A stretch of DNA of 64,000 nt, taken from Dillenia suffruticosa (Eukaryota; Streptophyta; Magnoliopsida; Dilleniales; Dilleniaceae). Each line of letters opens with the position of its first letter. The first letter of the stretch is position 1. Of the stretch, positions 21,476 through 33,175 are shown in pieces. A program made the position numbers and the translations under genes. The stretch covers positions 11,452,174 through 11,516,173 of the forward strand of contig JAVTVX010000002.1 in NCBI GenBank assembly GCA_033439265.1, written 5' to 3'. The notes under the pieces were generated by a model. That model saw nothing but the letters and a program-made list of their open reading frames with translations, had not been told where the DNA came from and made no database searches.

Positions 21476-24104
21476 GTCAAACTAAAAATTTATATTAAGA
21501 TTAAGAGAAAAAATATGTATATAGAAAATATTATAATTTTTTGAAAAATAAACAGTATTTTAAAGAATTTTAATAATTATTTTCAAATATCTAGTGGGAT
21601 GTATTGAAATGTCACGAATATATGTATTATTTTTTTAAAAACAATTTAGGCGTACAACTAGCCATGGCTTCGCCCATGGTAGAAATTCATAACCATTGTC
21701 ATTTAAATGTGTATTGAATTGACCCAAATAAAATTAAAAAAACGTGTATTAAATTCCATTCGTGAAAGTATTGATTGTGGGGACTGATCCAGGATGGTGT
21801 TCTCATCTAGAGACATGATCAAAGAGGCCCCAAAAAATCTTCAAGGAATAGCCTAGCGCTCATAATCCCCTTCCCGAATTCTGTGATCCAAAGTTTAAAA
21901 TTCTTGTGGAAAAAAAAAAAAAAGGGCCCCAAACACTGCCCAAGAAACAAAAGATGAAGAGTTGATTTTTAAGGTCAAATAATGTAATTGGGTCGAAATG
22001 GGGCTGGAAGGATGGCGGGGAGCATTATAGGCTGCCAATAATTTGGTGTTTGTCTCCCCAAATGGAGTCCCATTCTACGAAATGTTTATTAAATTATGAA
22101 AACACAACACCATACCTTCCCATCAATGGCCAACTCCAACCCTTCCAACAACATTAGGGCAAGTCTCAAGAATGGCATGCGCTCCCCACAGATTCATTCG
22201 TTTATTCATTTTACCATATTTTCAGAATTATTGATGACTAACAAATATCAACCATATAATAGAGCAATGCCTATTTCCATGAGAATATTCCTAATGTCAT
22301 TTTCTTACTCATAATTAAACCGTTATTAAATATTTTATTTAATTTTAACTTATTATAAATTACGTTACAGATTTAGTTACATTTGAAATAAGATATAGAG
22401 CAGAAATGTGAGGATGACAGAAAATATCATGCTTAATTTACAGAGACCGAGATAAAACCAAAATCATCTTCATCTCGGGAAAAAAATAATCAAATTTCTG
22501 AATTTTTTTTTTTTAAATATAAGATGAAGATAGAAATAAAAAATTAATAAATTTATTTTATTCAATTTTATTGTAATATATTCTCAAAAATTTCATCATG
22601 TTCTCTCTGTCTTGTCTCGTACTCCTAACCCCTCTCCAAATAGTACTAAAATTCAATTTTGATCATTACACACTCCTTGAGCTTTGAACTGATATAAAAT
22701 TTGTGCAATATATCCGTTCACCGTGCCTGATCTATGAACGTCGAACTGGGAACTGTTTACTCCAATGAACGTACGAGATAAATTATGTTCACAACCACAG
22801 CACAGGCTCGAATGAATGTCCAAAAGACACGAAATTTCCGTCACTTGACAACTTGGGACTGTACGGCTACCAGAACCCTGGGTTCAGTTGGGTTGGTTGG
22901 GTTGTCAATTAAAGCGCTCACATTTGACGGTACTACTTGTACAACTTGCTTCCCCAAAGAGGGAAAAAAAAAAAAAAAAGTATCTAATGAAAAACATGTG
23001 GAGATACAAAAGGACACTTGCTAGGGATAATTGAAGCTTTGCCACTGTCCATTTAGATTGAATTACAATCGTTCACATCCTATGCTCCCAAGTTGGTAAG
23101 CCCAAGAATTTTTTTGCAATGTTTTTAGATTTAATATTTTGAAAAGGTCATAATTAATATTGATCATATAAAAATAATCTTCCATATAAACAAAGTCTAC
23201 TCTTTTGTTATTAATCATAAATATTCGATAATTATATTAAATTTGATTGAATTCTGTTCAAATCGGATTAAATTTTAAACTGATAAAACTCTTTCATCTG
23301 TTTTTCTCATTTATAAAATGAAAATCTAAAATTTTAATTAACAGATATTTCACAACTCTAAACATCCTACAATATTGCAAGCCCTTCTTCGTTTCAAGTA
23401 TGTGGGATGTCTAATATAGGGTTTATCAATTAGTGACAATATATTTATTTATTTTTATTTAATTGAAAAGAAATTTGAATTGATTATTCAAAATTATTTT
23501 GATGTCTTATATAGTTGTAATTTTTTCTGTCTTTTCTCATATTAAAAAAGCATTAAATGATAAAAGATATATTAACATGATTCAATTAAGTGGGGCATTA
23601 ACGGAGACCCCCTTTCCTCTTCAGTTCTATTAAAAAGAATTTTTTTTTTTTTTTTTTTTTTTACCACGTGCATCCTGAATGTGTGCATTCATATCCATTC
23701 CCATCCTTCCATCTACTTTGAACAATGAATGTTACCTCTTTTCACGTGCTTCCTCACGTGCATTCAATTCCTCATAAAGCAAAAACAAGAAATCAATAAA
23801 ATAATCATTATATCCATACCAAAAGATGAAAAAAAAAAGCAGGTTAAAAATAAGAAACAACTCCTCTCCGTTACCGTTATGTAACGGAGATTAACCTTCA
23901 ACTTAGCTTAATAATTAATAATTCTAATAACATTTTCTTGCTTACTACATATTTTAAAACAAATTAAACAACAAATACTAAGGACCCGTAAACAAAATTT
24001 AAGTTAAAAAAAAAAAGAGCACGAAAACATAAGCCGAATTATTTAGCTCCCGCTAACACAAATCTGCCAAGGAATCGGCTAGACGGGGAAACAGAAGAGT
24101 CGCA
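21476..24104. other. Intergenic, 3' of the CRF gene
   Basis: No gene seen. It holds poly(A)/poly(T) tracts (21909-21924, 22966-22980, 23640-23663), the second copy of the unnamed 170-bp repeat, and three CACGTG cores at about 23665, 23743 and 23756 that lie downstream of the CRF gene. Confidence 0.45.
23165..23345 (-). repeat. Unnamed dispersed repeat, copy 2
   Basis: The reverse complement reads AATTTTAGATTTTCATTTTA, GAAAAACAGATGAAAGAG, TTTTATCAGTTT, AATCCGATTTGAACAGAATT and ATAATTATCGAATATTTAT in the same order as the copy at 13790-13960. Confidence 0.5.
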
Positions 24105-25220
24105 TCAAAGAGCGACCAAAGGATCCGACAATAAGTCGCCGATATCTTGAAAGAAATTATCGACTGGCCACGTAGACAATCCGAACCCGAAATCATGACA
24201 CGAATCCACAAACATTTCACTGAAACCGTCCCCATATATGTTATCATTATCTTCAAAGACCGTTGAGGAAAACAAGTCGGGTACCGGACTCCGGAAATCG
24301 AAGAGATCCTTGGGGAACTCCACTCCAAAAGGCAAACAATCGGTGAAATTCTCGGGTCGACCCGAGTCAATACTCGAAACGTCTTGAATCTGTGTTTCTT
24401 CTTGTTCTTCTTCTTCTTCCTCCTCTTCTTCGGTTTCGGATTCTCTGGCTGTGTTCACCTGATGGTTCTGTGACTCTGCTTCTTCGTTGTTGAAGCGAAG
24501 AACAGAGGTCGGAGAGCAAAGAGTGTTGTGAGAATCGTCGCCGGAGTTTTCGCCGGAGGTCGTGAAGGTTTTAATTTCCGGCCGAGGAACGGCGAAGTTG
24601 GTGAGGGCGTCGGGACCTCGTAACTGAATCGCGGCATTGTCGTAAACCATCGCGGCCTCTTCTGCAGTGTCGTATGTGCCTAACCACAGCCGTACACGGC
24701 GGAGAGGATCTCGGATCTCAGCCGCCCATTTCCCCCACGGCCGTTGCCGGACACCGCGAAACTTCTTAACATTCGACGCAGTCGTTGACGACAGTTTCAA
24801 CTGCTTCCTACTCGCCGGAATCTCAACGGTTCTTTTCCTGTTACAGTTTCCGTTGTTGCCGCTAATGTTGACGTGGCTCTTCTTAACCGTTCTGTTATTT
24901 CTGTTCGACAAAACGGCGTCGTTTGTGGAGTTTTCAAAGCAGATTTCGTTGACGAACTTCTTCACTCTCTGACGAGTGAAGGATGACGATGACGACGAAG
25001 GCACGTCATCTTCGTCGCTAGAAGAATCGGTTGCGTCAGCGTCGATAACTGAAATCCGTACAAGTCTGGGCCCCTTCACATTGCTCATCTCCCCCATCGA
25101 TGGTTTGATTTTGCCGGAAAAAGACCTTGGCGGTTGGCGGAGAAGAGTGGTCTGCTTCTTGTGCTCACTGTACTTGATTCGACTATTAGTACTACTCATG
25201 ATACTATTTCTCTGCTCCAT
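24105..25220 (-). CDS. Cytokinin response factor (AP2/ERF transcription factor)
   Basis: A single-exon 371-codon gene. Residues 51-70 ([20 protein letters not shown]) are the CRF motif that defines cytokinin response factors; [10 protein letters not shown] (84-93) is its conserved second block. Residues 154-212 form the AP2/ERF DNA-binding domain, with the [19 protein letters not shown] strand and [19 protein letters not shown] helix. Ala and Asp sit at the ERF-type specificity positions, so GCC-box-like targets are expected. A Glu-rich tract (about 264-275) and an acidic, Phe-rich C-terminus suggest an activation region. CRFs act in the nucleus downstream of cytokinin two-component signalling and in development and stress; that is family knowledge. 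The N-terminal layout is closest to the CRF1-6 group. The start is the first ATG; a long GA tract lies just upstream. Confidence 0.95.
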   Translation of the reverse strand: MEQRNSIMSSTNSRIKYSEHKKQTTLLRQPPRSFSGKIKPSMGEMSNVKGPRLVRISVIDADATDSSSDEDDVPSSSSSSFTRQRVKKFVNEICFENSTNDAVLSNRNNRTVKKSHVNISGNNGNCNRKRTVEIPASRKQLKLSSTTASNVKKFRGVRQRPWGKWAAEIRDPLRRVRLWLGTYDTAEEAAMVYDNAAIQLRGPDALTNFAVPRPEIKTFTTSGENSGDDSHNTLCSPTSVLRFNNEEAESQNHQVNTARESETEEEEEEEEEQEETQIQDVSSIDSGRPENFTDCLPFGVEFPKDLFDFRSPVPDLFSSTVFEDNDNIYGDGFSEMFVDSCHDFGFGLSTWPVDNFFQDIGDLLSDPLVAL

Positions 25221-25249
25221 CTGATTTTGCCCCTTCGCATTAAAAACGA

Positions 25250-25250
25250 G

Positions 25251-25290
<40 letters not shown>
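25250..25290 (-). repeat. (GA)n/(CT)n microsatellite in the CRF 5' leader
   Basis: About 38 bases of uninterrupted GA begin 33 bases upstream of the CRF start codon, with more GA-rich sequence to about 25400 and again at 25563-25586 and 25855-25880. On the sense strand these are CT tracts, common in plant 5' UTRs and promoters. Confidence 0.85.
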
Positions 25291-25293
<3 letters not shown>

Positions 25294-26116
25294 AGAACGG
25301 GGACAAAGGTAAAGGTACTGAAGCAGAGCGTGCGGAGGAGAGAGCGTGAAATTAAAAAGGAGAGAGATTCGTAGAGGGAGAGAATAAAGAGAGAGAGCGT
25401 TAAAGGGAAAGCTTGAAACGGAGAGAAATCTGAGCGTATGGAGAGGGTAGAGGTGAGACTGTGTTTGGATTTGGGAAAAAGTGAAAAAAGTTATGAGAAA
25501 TTTCAAGGAAAGTTACAGCAAAAGGAGAGAGAGACTTGGGAATTCCTTCTTCAGAAAACAGGGAGAGAGAGAGAGAGAGAAGAGAGATAGACCAAATCTT
25601 CTTTCAAGACTTTATATGAAAACACGAAGTACGAAAGGAAAGCCCAGAAACATGCCTCGAATGAGAGAGAAAATCAGCAATCAGGAAGGAAAATTTCCAG
25701 GAAAGTTGCAGAGGCAATAAAGGAAAAGCAAGAGAATGTGCACACTTCAGAAGGAAAACCCCCCGCCCCCAAAAAAAATTTTCCTTCTTCCCAAAATTCC
25801 CAAAACCCACTCTATTTCCTTGTCAAAATGAAAGAGATTCCACACAAAATGATTGAGAGAGAGAGAGAGAGAGAGAGTGAGAGAAGGCGCACACAAAAAG
25901 AAGCTCAGTTGCGCTGGAGGGCTAAAACGCCTACTGAAATTGCTGTTTTATAGGATCCCAACAGCCGAAATCGGCAAACCCGGTCTTCTAAGCCATTTAT
26001 TTATTTATTTAAAATTCCTAAATATTTCATTGTAATTTTATTTTCTTAATTATGTGTGATTTCATTTCACTTTTATTCCAATAAAGTTTTTGGGGGCGGG
26101 GAGGGGGTTTAATGTA

Positions 26117-26328
26117 TGACGTGTCATCTAGGATCGGCGAGAAAAACGAGATTAAGTGGAGATTCCGGCGACGGTCAGATATTTTTACTAGCCGCCGCAT
26201 CTATAGGAGCAGCATGATCACGCCACGTGTCCTCGTATACCCGGTAAAAATGGATTACACCAATCAAATTTCTCTCCTTTTTCTTTTCAATAATTTTCTC
26301 TCTCGGAATCAGAGATTCGGGTCACGTG
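26117..26328 (-). promoter_or_regulatory. Cluster of ACGT-core elements upstream of the CRF gene
   Basis: Within 212 bp, about 0.9-1.1 kb upstream of the CRF start codon, lie TGACGTGTCA (26117-26126), GCCACGTGTCC (core CACGTG 26224-26229) and GTCACGTGAG (core 26323-26328). ACGT-core boxes (G-box/ABRE) bind bZIP and bHLH factors. The cluster could confer ABA or light responsiveness, but it could equally belong to an unseen transcript. Confidence 0.4.
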
Positions 26329-27184
26329 AGACCGGAAGAACCGGTTCCGTTAAATATGCCGGTCAAATCATTTGTTAATCAGTCAAACTTTGACGAAGAG
26401 CAATCAAAATAAAAAACCGAAGATTTTATTTGAACCACTTCCATATTTACTTGTTCTTCTTAATTTGTGTCCCATCATTTTATTTATTTCTATTTTACCC
26501 TTTATTTAATTTAAAGATGAAAAATTTATTGAATTGTGGGAAAAAAATATATAAATTAATAAAGGATTGTCCTTTGATTTATTTGAAACTTATCTAAATA
26601 TAACTTTTATTAATTTTTAAAACATAGACAAAAAAATCATAAAAAAACATTTGTATTATCAAAAATCCAAAAGCTTAATTTCTAAAAATTTTATCTTTCC
26701 GTGCACAACAAAACACAAAAATAAATAGCCATAAAATAAAATGTCAAAATATTTATTCTGATTCAATTCGAACTGAATTTAATTAAATTTAATATAATTC
26801 AATAATAAATATAGAATTCTATAAGTAAAAATTAAATTTTTCTATAAGATATTAAGTTCTTATTTTATTAATAACTTTTTACATTAAAAATTTTCTGCAA
26901 CCTCAACTAGTCATAGTCTAACCTCGTCTTTGTGGGACCCATTTACTGGTTAATTTGCTCCTTAATTACCACTTAAACCATCAGTTACCTCTTATAATCA
27001 AGGGTACCTTTGTCTTTTTATTTTCCTGAGTCCTGCGAGGCGGTTACCATGTGGGTTGGCCACGCCACATTCAAGAGAGAGAGTATACTTTTACAACTTT
27101 ACCACCACGACTTCAGCTTTATTACCCTTACCTTTTTTTAAGAAATGAAGTGACGAAATATATTAAATTTTTTTAACGTAATTT

Positions 27185-27262
27185 TTTTATTTTTAAATTT
27201 AAAATTTAAAATTTGATTAAGAGATATAACTTATTTACTCTCTAAAACAACTATCTATTGGT
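27185..27262 (-). repeat. SINE-like repeat, family 1, copy D (degraded)
   Basis: On the minus strand GATAGTTGTTTTAGAGAG, then TATATCTCTTAATCAAA and TTTTAAATTTAAA follow the same order as copy A at 12528. The B-box is eroded. Confidence 0.35.
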
Positions 27263-29638
27263 CTATCAAAGATTAACTTTAGTTGGTCTATGTTTTCTTC
27301 TTTTCCTTAGGATCTTTGTTTTAAAGAGGTATCATCGAAAATGATCAAAGAAAATGAATATATATGGTTTTCAATCAAATTAACATTTTTCTATAAATTG
27401 ATTATCTAAATTCTAAACTATTTTGGACTAAAATCAATGGGTACGTTTTAGAATAATTATTTTGTATTATTTTTTTCCAGTTTTCCATTATATAATTTTG
27501 CAATCTTCAGTCAAACTTAATAATCCTCACACCCTTCATAATGCGACAGAATAAATAAATTTCTGTTGTTTCGATAATATGGCATTATCCAATTAAAGGG
27601 TCAAGATTGCAGATGACTAAGATCCATAGGCATAGCTTTAGACTTTCCTACAATGGAAATAAAAACAAAAAAGGACAATTAATCTCATACAGAAATTTCC
27701 TCCAACTGGGTAAAAGCATAACAAATGCAATGTTCACCACATCTTATTATCTTTTTCTTCCTGCAGTAAATATTGACAGTTAAATAAGGGAAAATATTAA
27801 TTTGCAGTAATTGCAGGAAAATCAATACTTACAAAATCAGGAATTTGATTTTCTTTCTTTTTATTTTTTTTTTACCACAGTGATTTCTAATATATTAATC
27901 ACCATTTATGGTCCTCAATAACTCATTCAAGCGTGTCATAGATTGTGTAACAAAACTTAGGTGGATACAATTAATAATCTTTAAGGTAAAGTAAATATGT
28001 TCATTGCCCTTTGTCAGAGGTTTTAAGTCATACAATTAATAAGATTTTCTATTTAATTAATATTCAATATATAAGACAAATTGGAATAAAAATAGAAATA
28101 AACTATGAAAAAAAAATCAAATATTTGCATGATCATGGGGGGTTTTGTTAAAGAAATATTTGATTGGCATGATATACATAATAAAGAAAGATTACCTATG
28201 CTATATAGCAATTATATTATTTCAGAGAGAATTTAGGATATTTGGTTGGACTGATGGCTTGTAATGCAAAAGAACATCGTAATCAAACATTCTTGGAACA
28301 ACGTATCAAACAAACAAGCCGACTTGCTTTTGTCTCTTCCTCTTTTTTGGTTAACTTCATTCACAATTCTTATTTAATTTCAATGGTGTAGGATCAAACA
28401 ATGTGCAGGTTTTCTTTTTCTTTTAAAAAAAAAAATTAACCATGGAACTTTAGATATTATTTTTTTTAATATGTTGTACTACAAATTTATTGTACGTACG
28501 TCTAATAACAGTAAACTAGAACAACTATGTATGTATCAATCACAACATTATATGGATTTAATAACAAAATATTAAACTCATTTAATGAATATTTCAAGAG
28601 AATTAAAAACTAGGTGCTAAGAAAACCCATCTTAAATTAGATTTTATAATATTTGAATCGGATTAATTAGATAATACACATACTTCACTAATTTTCCATA
28701 CAATTTTTGAGATTTCATTGTGCCAAACAAATCTTCCAAAGAGACTCTGAAACTTTGGGAACGATGGCTAAGATTTGAACATTTGCCGGGTTCTATACAT
28801 ACTTACTACCTATCAATTGTCATATTTTTCTAAGTATGTGACATTGTGAAACCTTAAATTTAAGAGCTATTTATATGGCAAAATTGCCCTGTCTATGCCA
28901 ACTTTTTGAATTGATGGCACGATATGGAGAAGCAAATCCCTCACAAGGACAACTTTTAGGTATGATCTAATTAATAAAAGCCAGATCGATTATATAAATC
29001 ATCATATCATATATGTAGGAGTTTATTAAACAATCGATCTCCATCTTCCTTATTTTAATTAAATTTAGTTAAATTAAGAACAACATAAGACCACAGATCA
29101 AAATGAATCAAAAGTCAAATGAACAACTTATAATTCTAATTCAACATGTTTTTTCCAAAAAAAAAAAAAAAAACCTTAATTAGAAAGTTATTTTAACTAA
29201 TTGAAAATTATTCAAATTTAAAAAGATCTGATTTTACGTTAATATAAAATGTCCTGTATTAATTCTTGACCCATGCTTATATGGCTTTTCTCTTGGCTCA
29301 AATGTGTGGTTGGTGCTTGCATTATTTAATTTAGGTTATTTATTTTTTGAATTGACATAAGCTTTTTTCTCTATTTGTCACACTCGGTCCCAGAATCATT
29401 GATGATTGGTCGTTTGGCATCTGGGCATTACAGGTAGGCATTTCCCATAATAATTTTTGGACTTTAAGGAAGGCCAAAATTAAGAACTTTTCCTAACTTT
29501 AGTAGCCGGTTTGTTTTCCAACCATGTTTGGATTTTCTTCCATCCACTAGCGCTTGAAAATTCATAGATTGTCCTTACATTTTGTTGGACATGCATGCAT
29601 AAATTCGAGCTAGCTGGAGAGAATTTGAGTAATCAAGT

Positions 29639-29671
<33 letters not shown>

Positions 29672-30486
29672 CCCCACAAAATTTTGATCTCTTCTCAGGC
29701 TCAATCAATGACAGAGGCAAGTGGGTTCAAACACATGTACAATGACAAACTATCTGTCTTATAAGCTCTGCCAAATCTAAGTTTAAATGTGCCATGGACA
29801 AAGAAACCACTTTTGGTACTTGGCAGCAAATTCAAGTTTAGGCAGGGGTCCAAATGAATTTGAATTCTTACTTTTGTTTTCGATGATTATATAGAAATAT
29901 GATTGTCATCGTATTTTATTTCACCTGAAAGTATTAAAATAATATAATAAAATATTTTATTATATTACCAATTGAAATTAATGTTACGAAATTTGTATTA
30001 GAGTACTAAGACCGTATTATCGGCTAACGATATCAAACTACAAAGTAAAGAATAAAGAAAAGTGAAAGCTATATTTAGTATTAATTATTTATTTTATGAT
30101 AAACCAAAATGAAACTGGTGGTCATAAGAATGGATGGAATTTGAAATACAAATTCCAAACCTTTTCAATTGAAAATTCTGTGTAGCTTACATGGTAAGAA
30201 GGTCAACATGAAAAAGAAAAGAAAAAAAAAGTTGGTAATAGAGAGAGAAAAATAGCATCAAAATTGGTAAAACAAAGCAAATTTCTTGATAATAGCAAGA
30301 AAAATAAATGCGGGGTATCAAGGTTGGCAAAGACAAACCAAGAGCTGTTAAGGAGCTTGCTTGCCATACACCCTATAAAATTTTTGGAAATAAACCAAAT
30401 CACAAGAGGACAAGCATTCAAGGGTATTGGAATCGACAAATCTACAAGCAAAGTCTTGCTCTCAAAGCATATAGTACTGACATAGG

Positions 30487-30895
30487 ATCTGTTACACTGA
30501 TCGAATCGAGTTCGGGTCACTCGTGAGCCACTTGGTCAACGGCCCGACTCAACTCGAATTTGATCGATTTCGAGTCGAGTTTATCATATATAGAGTTGAG
30601 TTCGAGTAATAAAATTTTAGACTCTGAAAACTCGATAAATAGTTCGATTACATATATTAATATATATATTATATATTTATATATGATCATAATATAAAAA
30701 ATAAAATAAAATAAAATATATTAATATATTATAAAATAATAGAAATTTTTAATCGAGTTCGAGTAATTTGTTACGCAATTGAGTCGATTTCGAGCCTTAT
30801 TATTTAATACTTGTCGAGTTCAAGTCAAGTAAAAAAATTTAAGTTTGAGTTCGGGTACAGAAATACTCAAAATCGACTCAATTCGAATATATCCA
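30487..30895. repeat. CGAGTT-rich repeat segment, possible hAT-type non-autonomous element
   Basis: Both ends are full of GAGTTCGAGT, GAGTCGAGTT, ACTCGAATT and similar words around an AT-rich centre (30650-30750). Such subterminal arrays occur in plant hAT-like non-autonomous elements. The flanking words ATAGTACT (30470) and ATAGTACG (30896) could be an imperfect 8-bp target duplication, but the terminal inverted repeats are not clear. Confidence 0.4.
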
Positions 30896-31440
30896 TAGTA
30901 CGAAACATATTAAAAAACCATTTAACTAACCCAAAAAAAACATATAATTTGACATTTGTTTACTTCCTCAAACTACGAAATTTCCCGTCTGTCATTTGTT
31001 GTCCTTTTATGCTTATAAGATAACTGAGATTAAGTGAACGAGAGAGCATCACCCCCTAGATGATGATGCCCTTTCTTTGAGCCACAAAAATTTGTGACTA
31101 CATACATATGTACGATATTTTCTTCGTTGGGGACTAAAAAGATCAAAACTAAAAATTTGAAGTCAGAGCAAGTGGTGGTGGGAACATCCAGATGTGCCTT
31201 GATTTGAGTAATAATTTGATAATCATTTCCCCATGATGTACAACATAAAAAAAAAAAAAAAAAAGAGACCAAAGAGAGACCCATGTACGAGCGCATACAC
31301 AAGTTGCTCACCAAACATTTCTCTGCCAAACTTGGTAATTTCCTATTCTTGCCATGCCACCACTTATCTAATTTTCCCCCAGTTCCCATAAAAAGGATAA
31401 AGAAGCTCTCTCTTTTTTTTTTTGGGTTAACAGAAAGAAG

Positions 31441-31471
<31 letters not shown>

Positions 31472-33105
31472 GCTATGTACAATTTATTGGGTCCTTAAAA
31501 TTTGCAACAAGCTTGCACAACAAAACTAGCCCAAGAACAAGAACATAAATTACATCATCTCTCTGAACCTAAATTGATTAAAAATGAGATAATTGTCGAT
31601 TTTTAAAACTAAAATGAATTTTTTTTTAAAAAAAAATCTACTTTTAACCGAGTCATTTTTACTATTACATAAATCAATGTTGCTAAGTTGCTTCTTCCTC
31701 CGACATGGTTGAAGATGCTCGAATTCCTCTCTTTCCAAATTTGGACTAAAAGACTTTAATCAGTCAAGTTAATAAATTATTAATTAATAGTACTAGGCAT
31801 ACCCTTAATTGTTGTCATTATGAAGTACTCTTAGGTATGAAAAAAACAATGATTCGAATATTTATATTGCATTTTGTTGCAGTCAGACACACTCGATCAC
31901 TGGGATTCACATAAACTATAAAAATTCTAAAAGCCCTAACCAAAATAAAATAATAATAATAAAAAAAAAAGAATCCATGGATGTGCTGGCATTTAATTTA
32001 AAATCAGGGCATATTATGTGAATTTCACCTTCCCAAGATTGAGATTTGAGAAGCTTTATTGGGGTGCTTGTGTTGTAACAAACAAACTTTCTCGGATTTT
32101 ATGAATTCTCCCGTACATTATTTGCTGAAATTTATGTAATTTTTAGTATTTTACTATCGTCTTTACTTTTCTCTTTTGCTTCTCTTTGTACTTTGTTTTT
32201 TATTTTTTCATATTAAAGTGTGTAAGGATCCCTATTTAATACTTATTTTTCACTTCAACACGAGATCAAATTCATTTCAAAAAATTAATTTTCATTTGTA
32301 AAACTCCGTAATTTCTTTTTAATTAAAATATATAATATGTAGAATAAAATAAAATAAAGATAAGTCAAAGCAACACACGAAATTTTCCAAACACATGTGA
32401 GAAAGATAAACATAAATTATCATATCACAAAGTCCCTCTAAATAGTTTTTTAGCGGGTAAATTACAGCTTGTCCCATGATTTTATCGAAATCCACAAATT
32501 ACCCTACGGTGGAAAAATACACATTCTTACCTTTGTGGTTTTAAAAAAATTGTAAATAACCGAAATAGTCAAAGTTAATGAGAAATCGAAATCCATGCGG
32601 CGAAAATGACTCACAAAATTAATTTTTATTTCTAAAATTACCCCAATTAAACAATCCACACATTCTTATCAGTATTATTAAAATTTTGTAAAATCAGTTT
32701 TTATGTAGACCGTGCTTAAAGGATTTATAAGTAAAAAAATTATTTATATTGTATAATTCAATCATATTAAAAAAATAAAAAAATTTATTTTAAGCAGTTC
32801 GATGCATATTTACTTTTTTTTGTGATTGATTAATTTGCATCCTACGGTTAAACTATAGGATTTCAAACTCTTACAACCCAACCCCAGTTTAGTATGTGGG
32901 TCGATATTAACATTATAATTATGTGGCATGTTGCCTACAAAATCAATAGATAACTTTCAAATATTAAATTTGAAAATGTGACTTAGCTCTCTCCCATTCC
33001 CTCAAACATTAACGTTGCCGCACCGATCCTGTCTCGAAATAGTAAAATGACCGGCTTGGACGGTGCCCTTTCCTTTCTTACTCTGTTCCGCTGACTTAAA
33101 CATGG

Positions 33106-33108
<3 letters not shown>

Positions 33109-33171
<63 letters not shown>
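33109..33171. repeat. (CT)n microsatellite, about 31 units
   Basis: Uninterrupted CT over about 63 bases, the longest perfect dinucleotide tract in the window. A shorter CT tract follows at 33360-33375. Long frames of alternating Glu-Arg or Leu-Ser across it are artefacts. Confidence 0.95.

Positions 33172-33175
<4 letters not shown>

Noticed and set aside
29375-29440. TGTCACACTCGGTCCCAGAA, similar to the start of some plant Gypsy LTRs (TGTCACGCCCCG)
   Set aside because: No matching second copy or internal domains in the window.
31030-31482. A 150-codon minus-strand frame
   Set aside because: Its N-terminus is a Glu-Arg repeat translated from (CT)n and the middle includes a poly(Phe) run from poly(A). 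No family resemblance.
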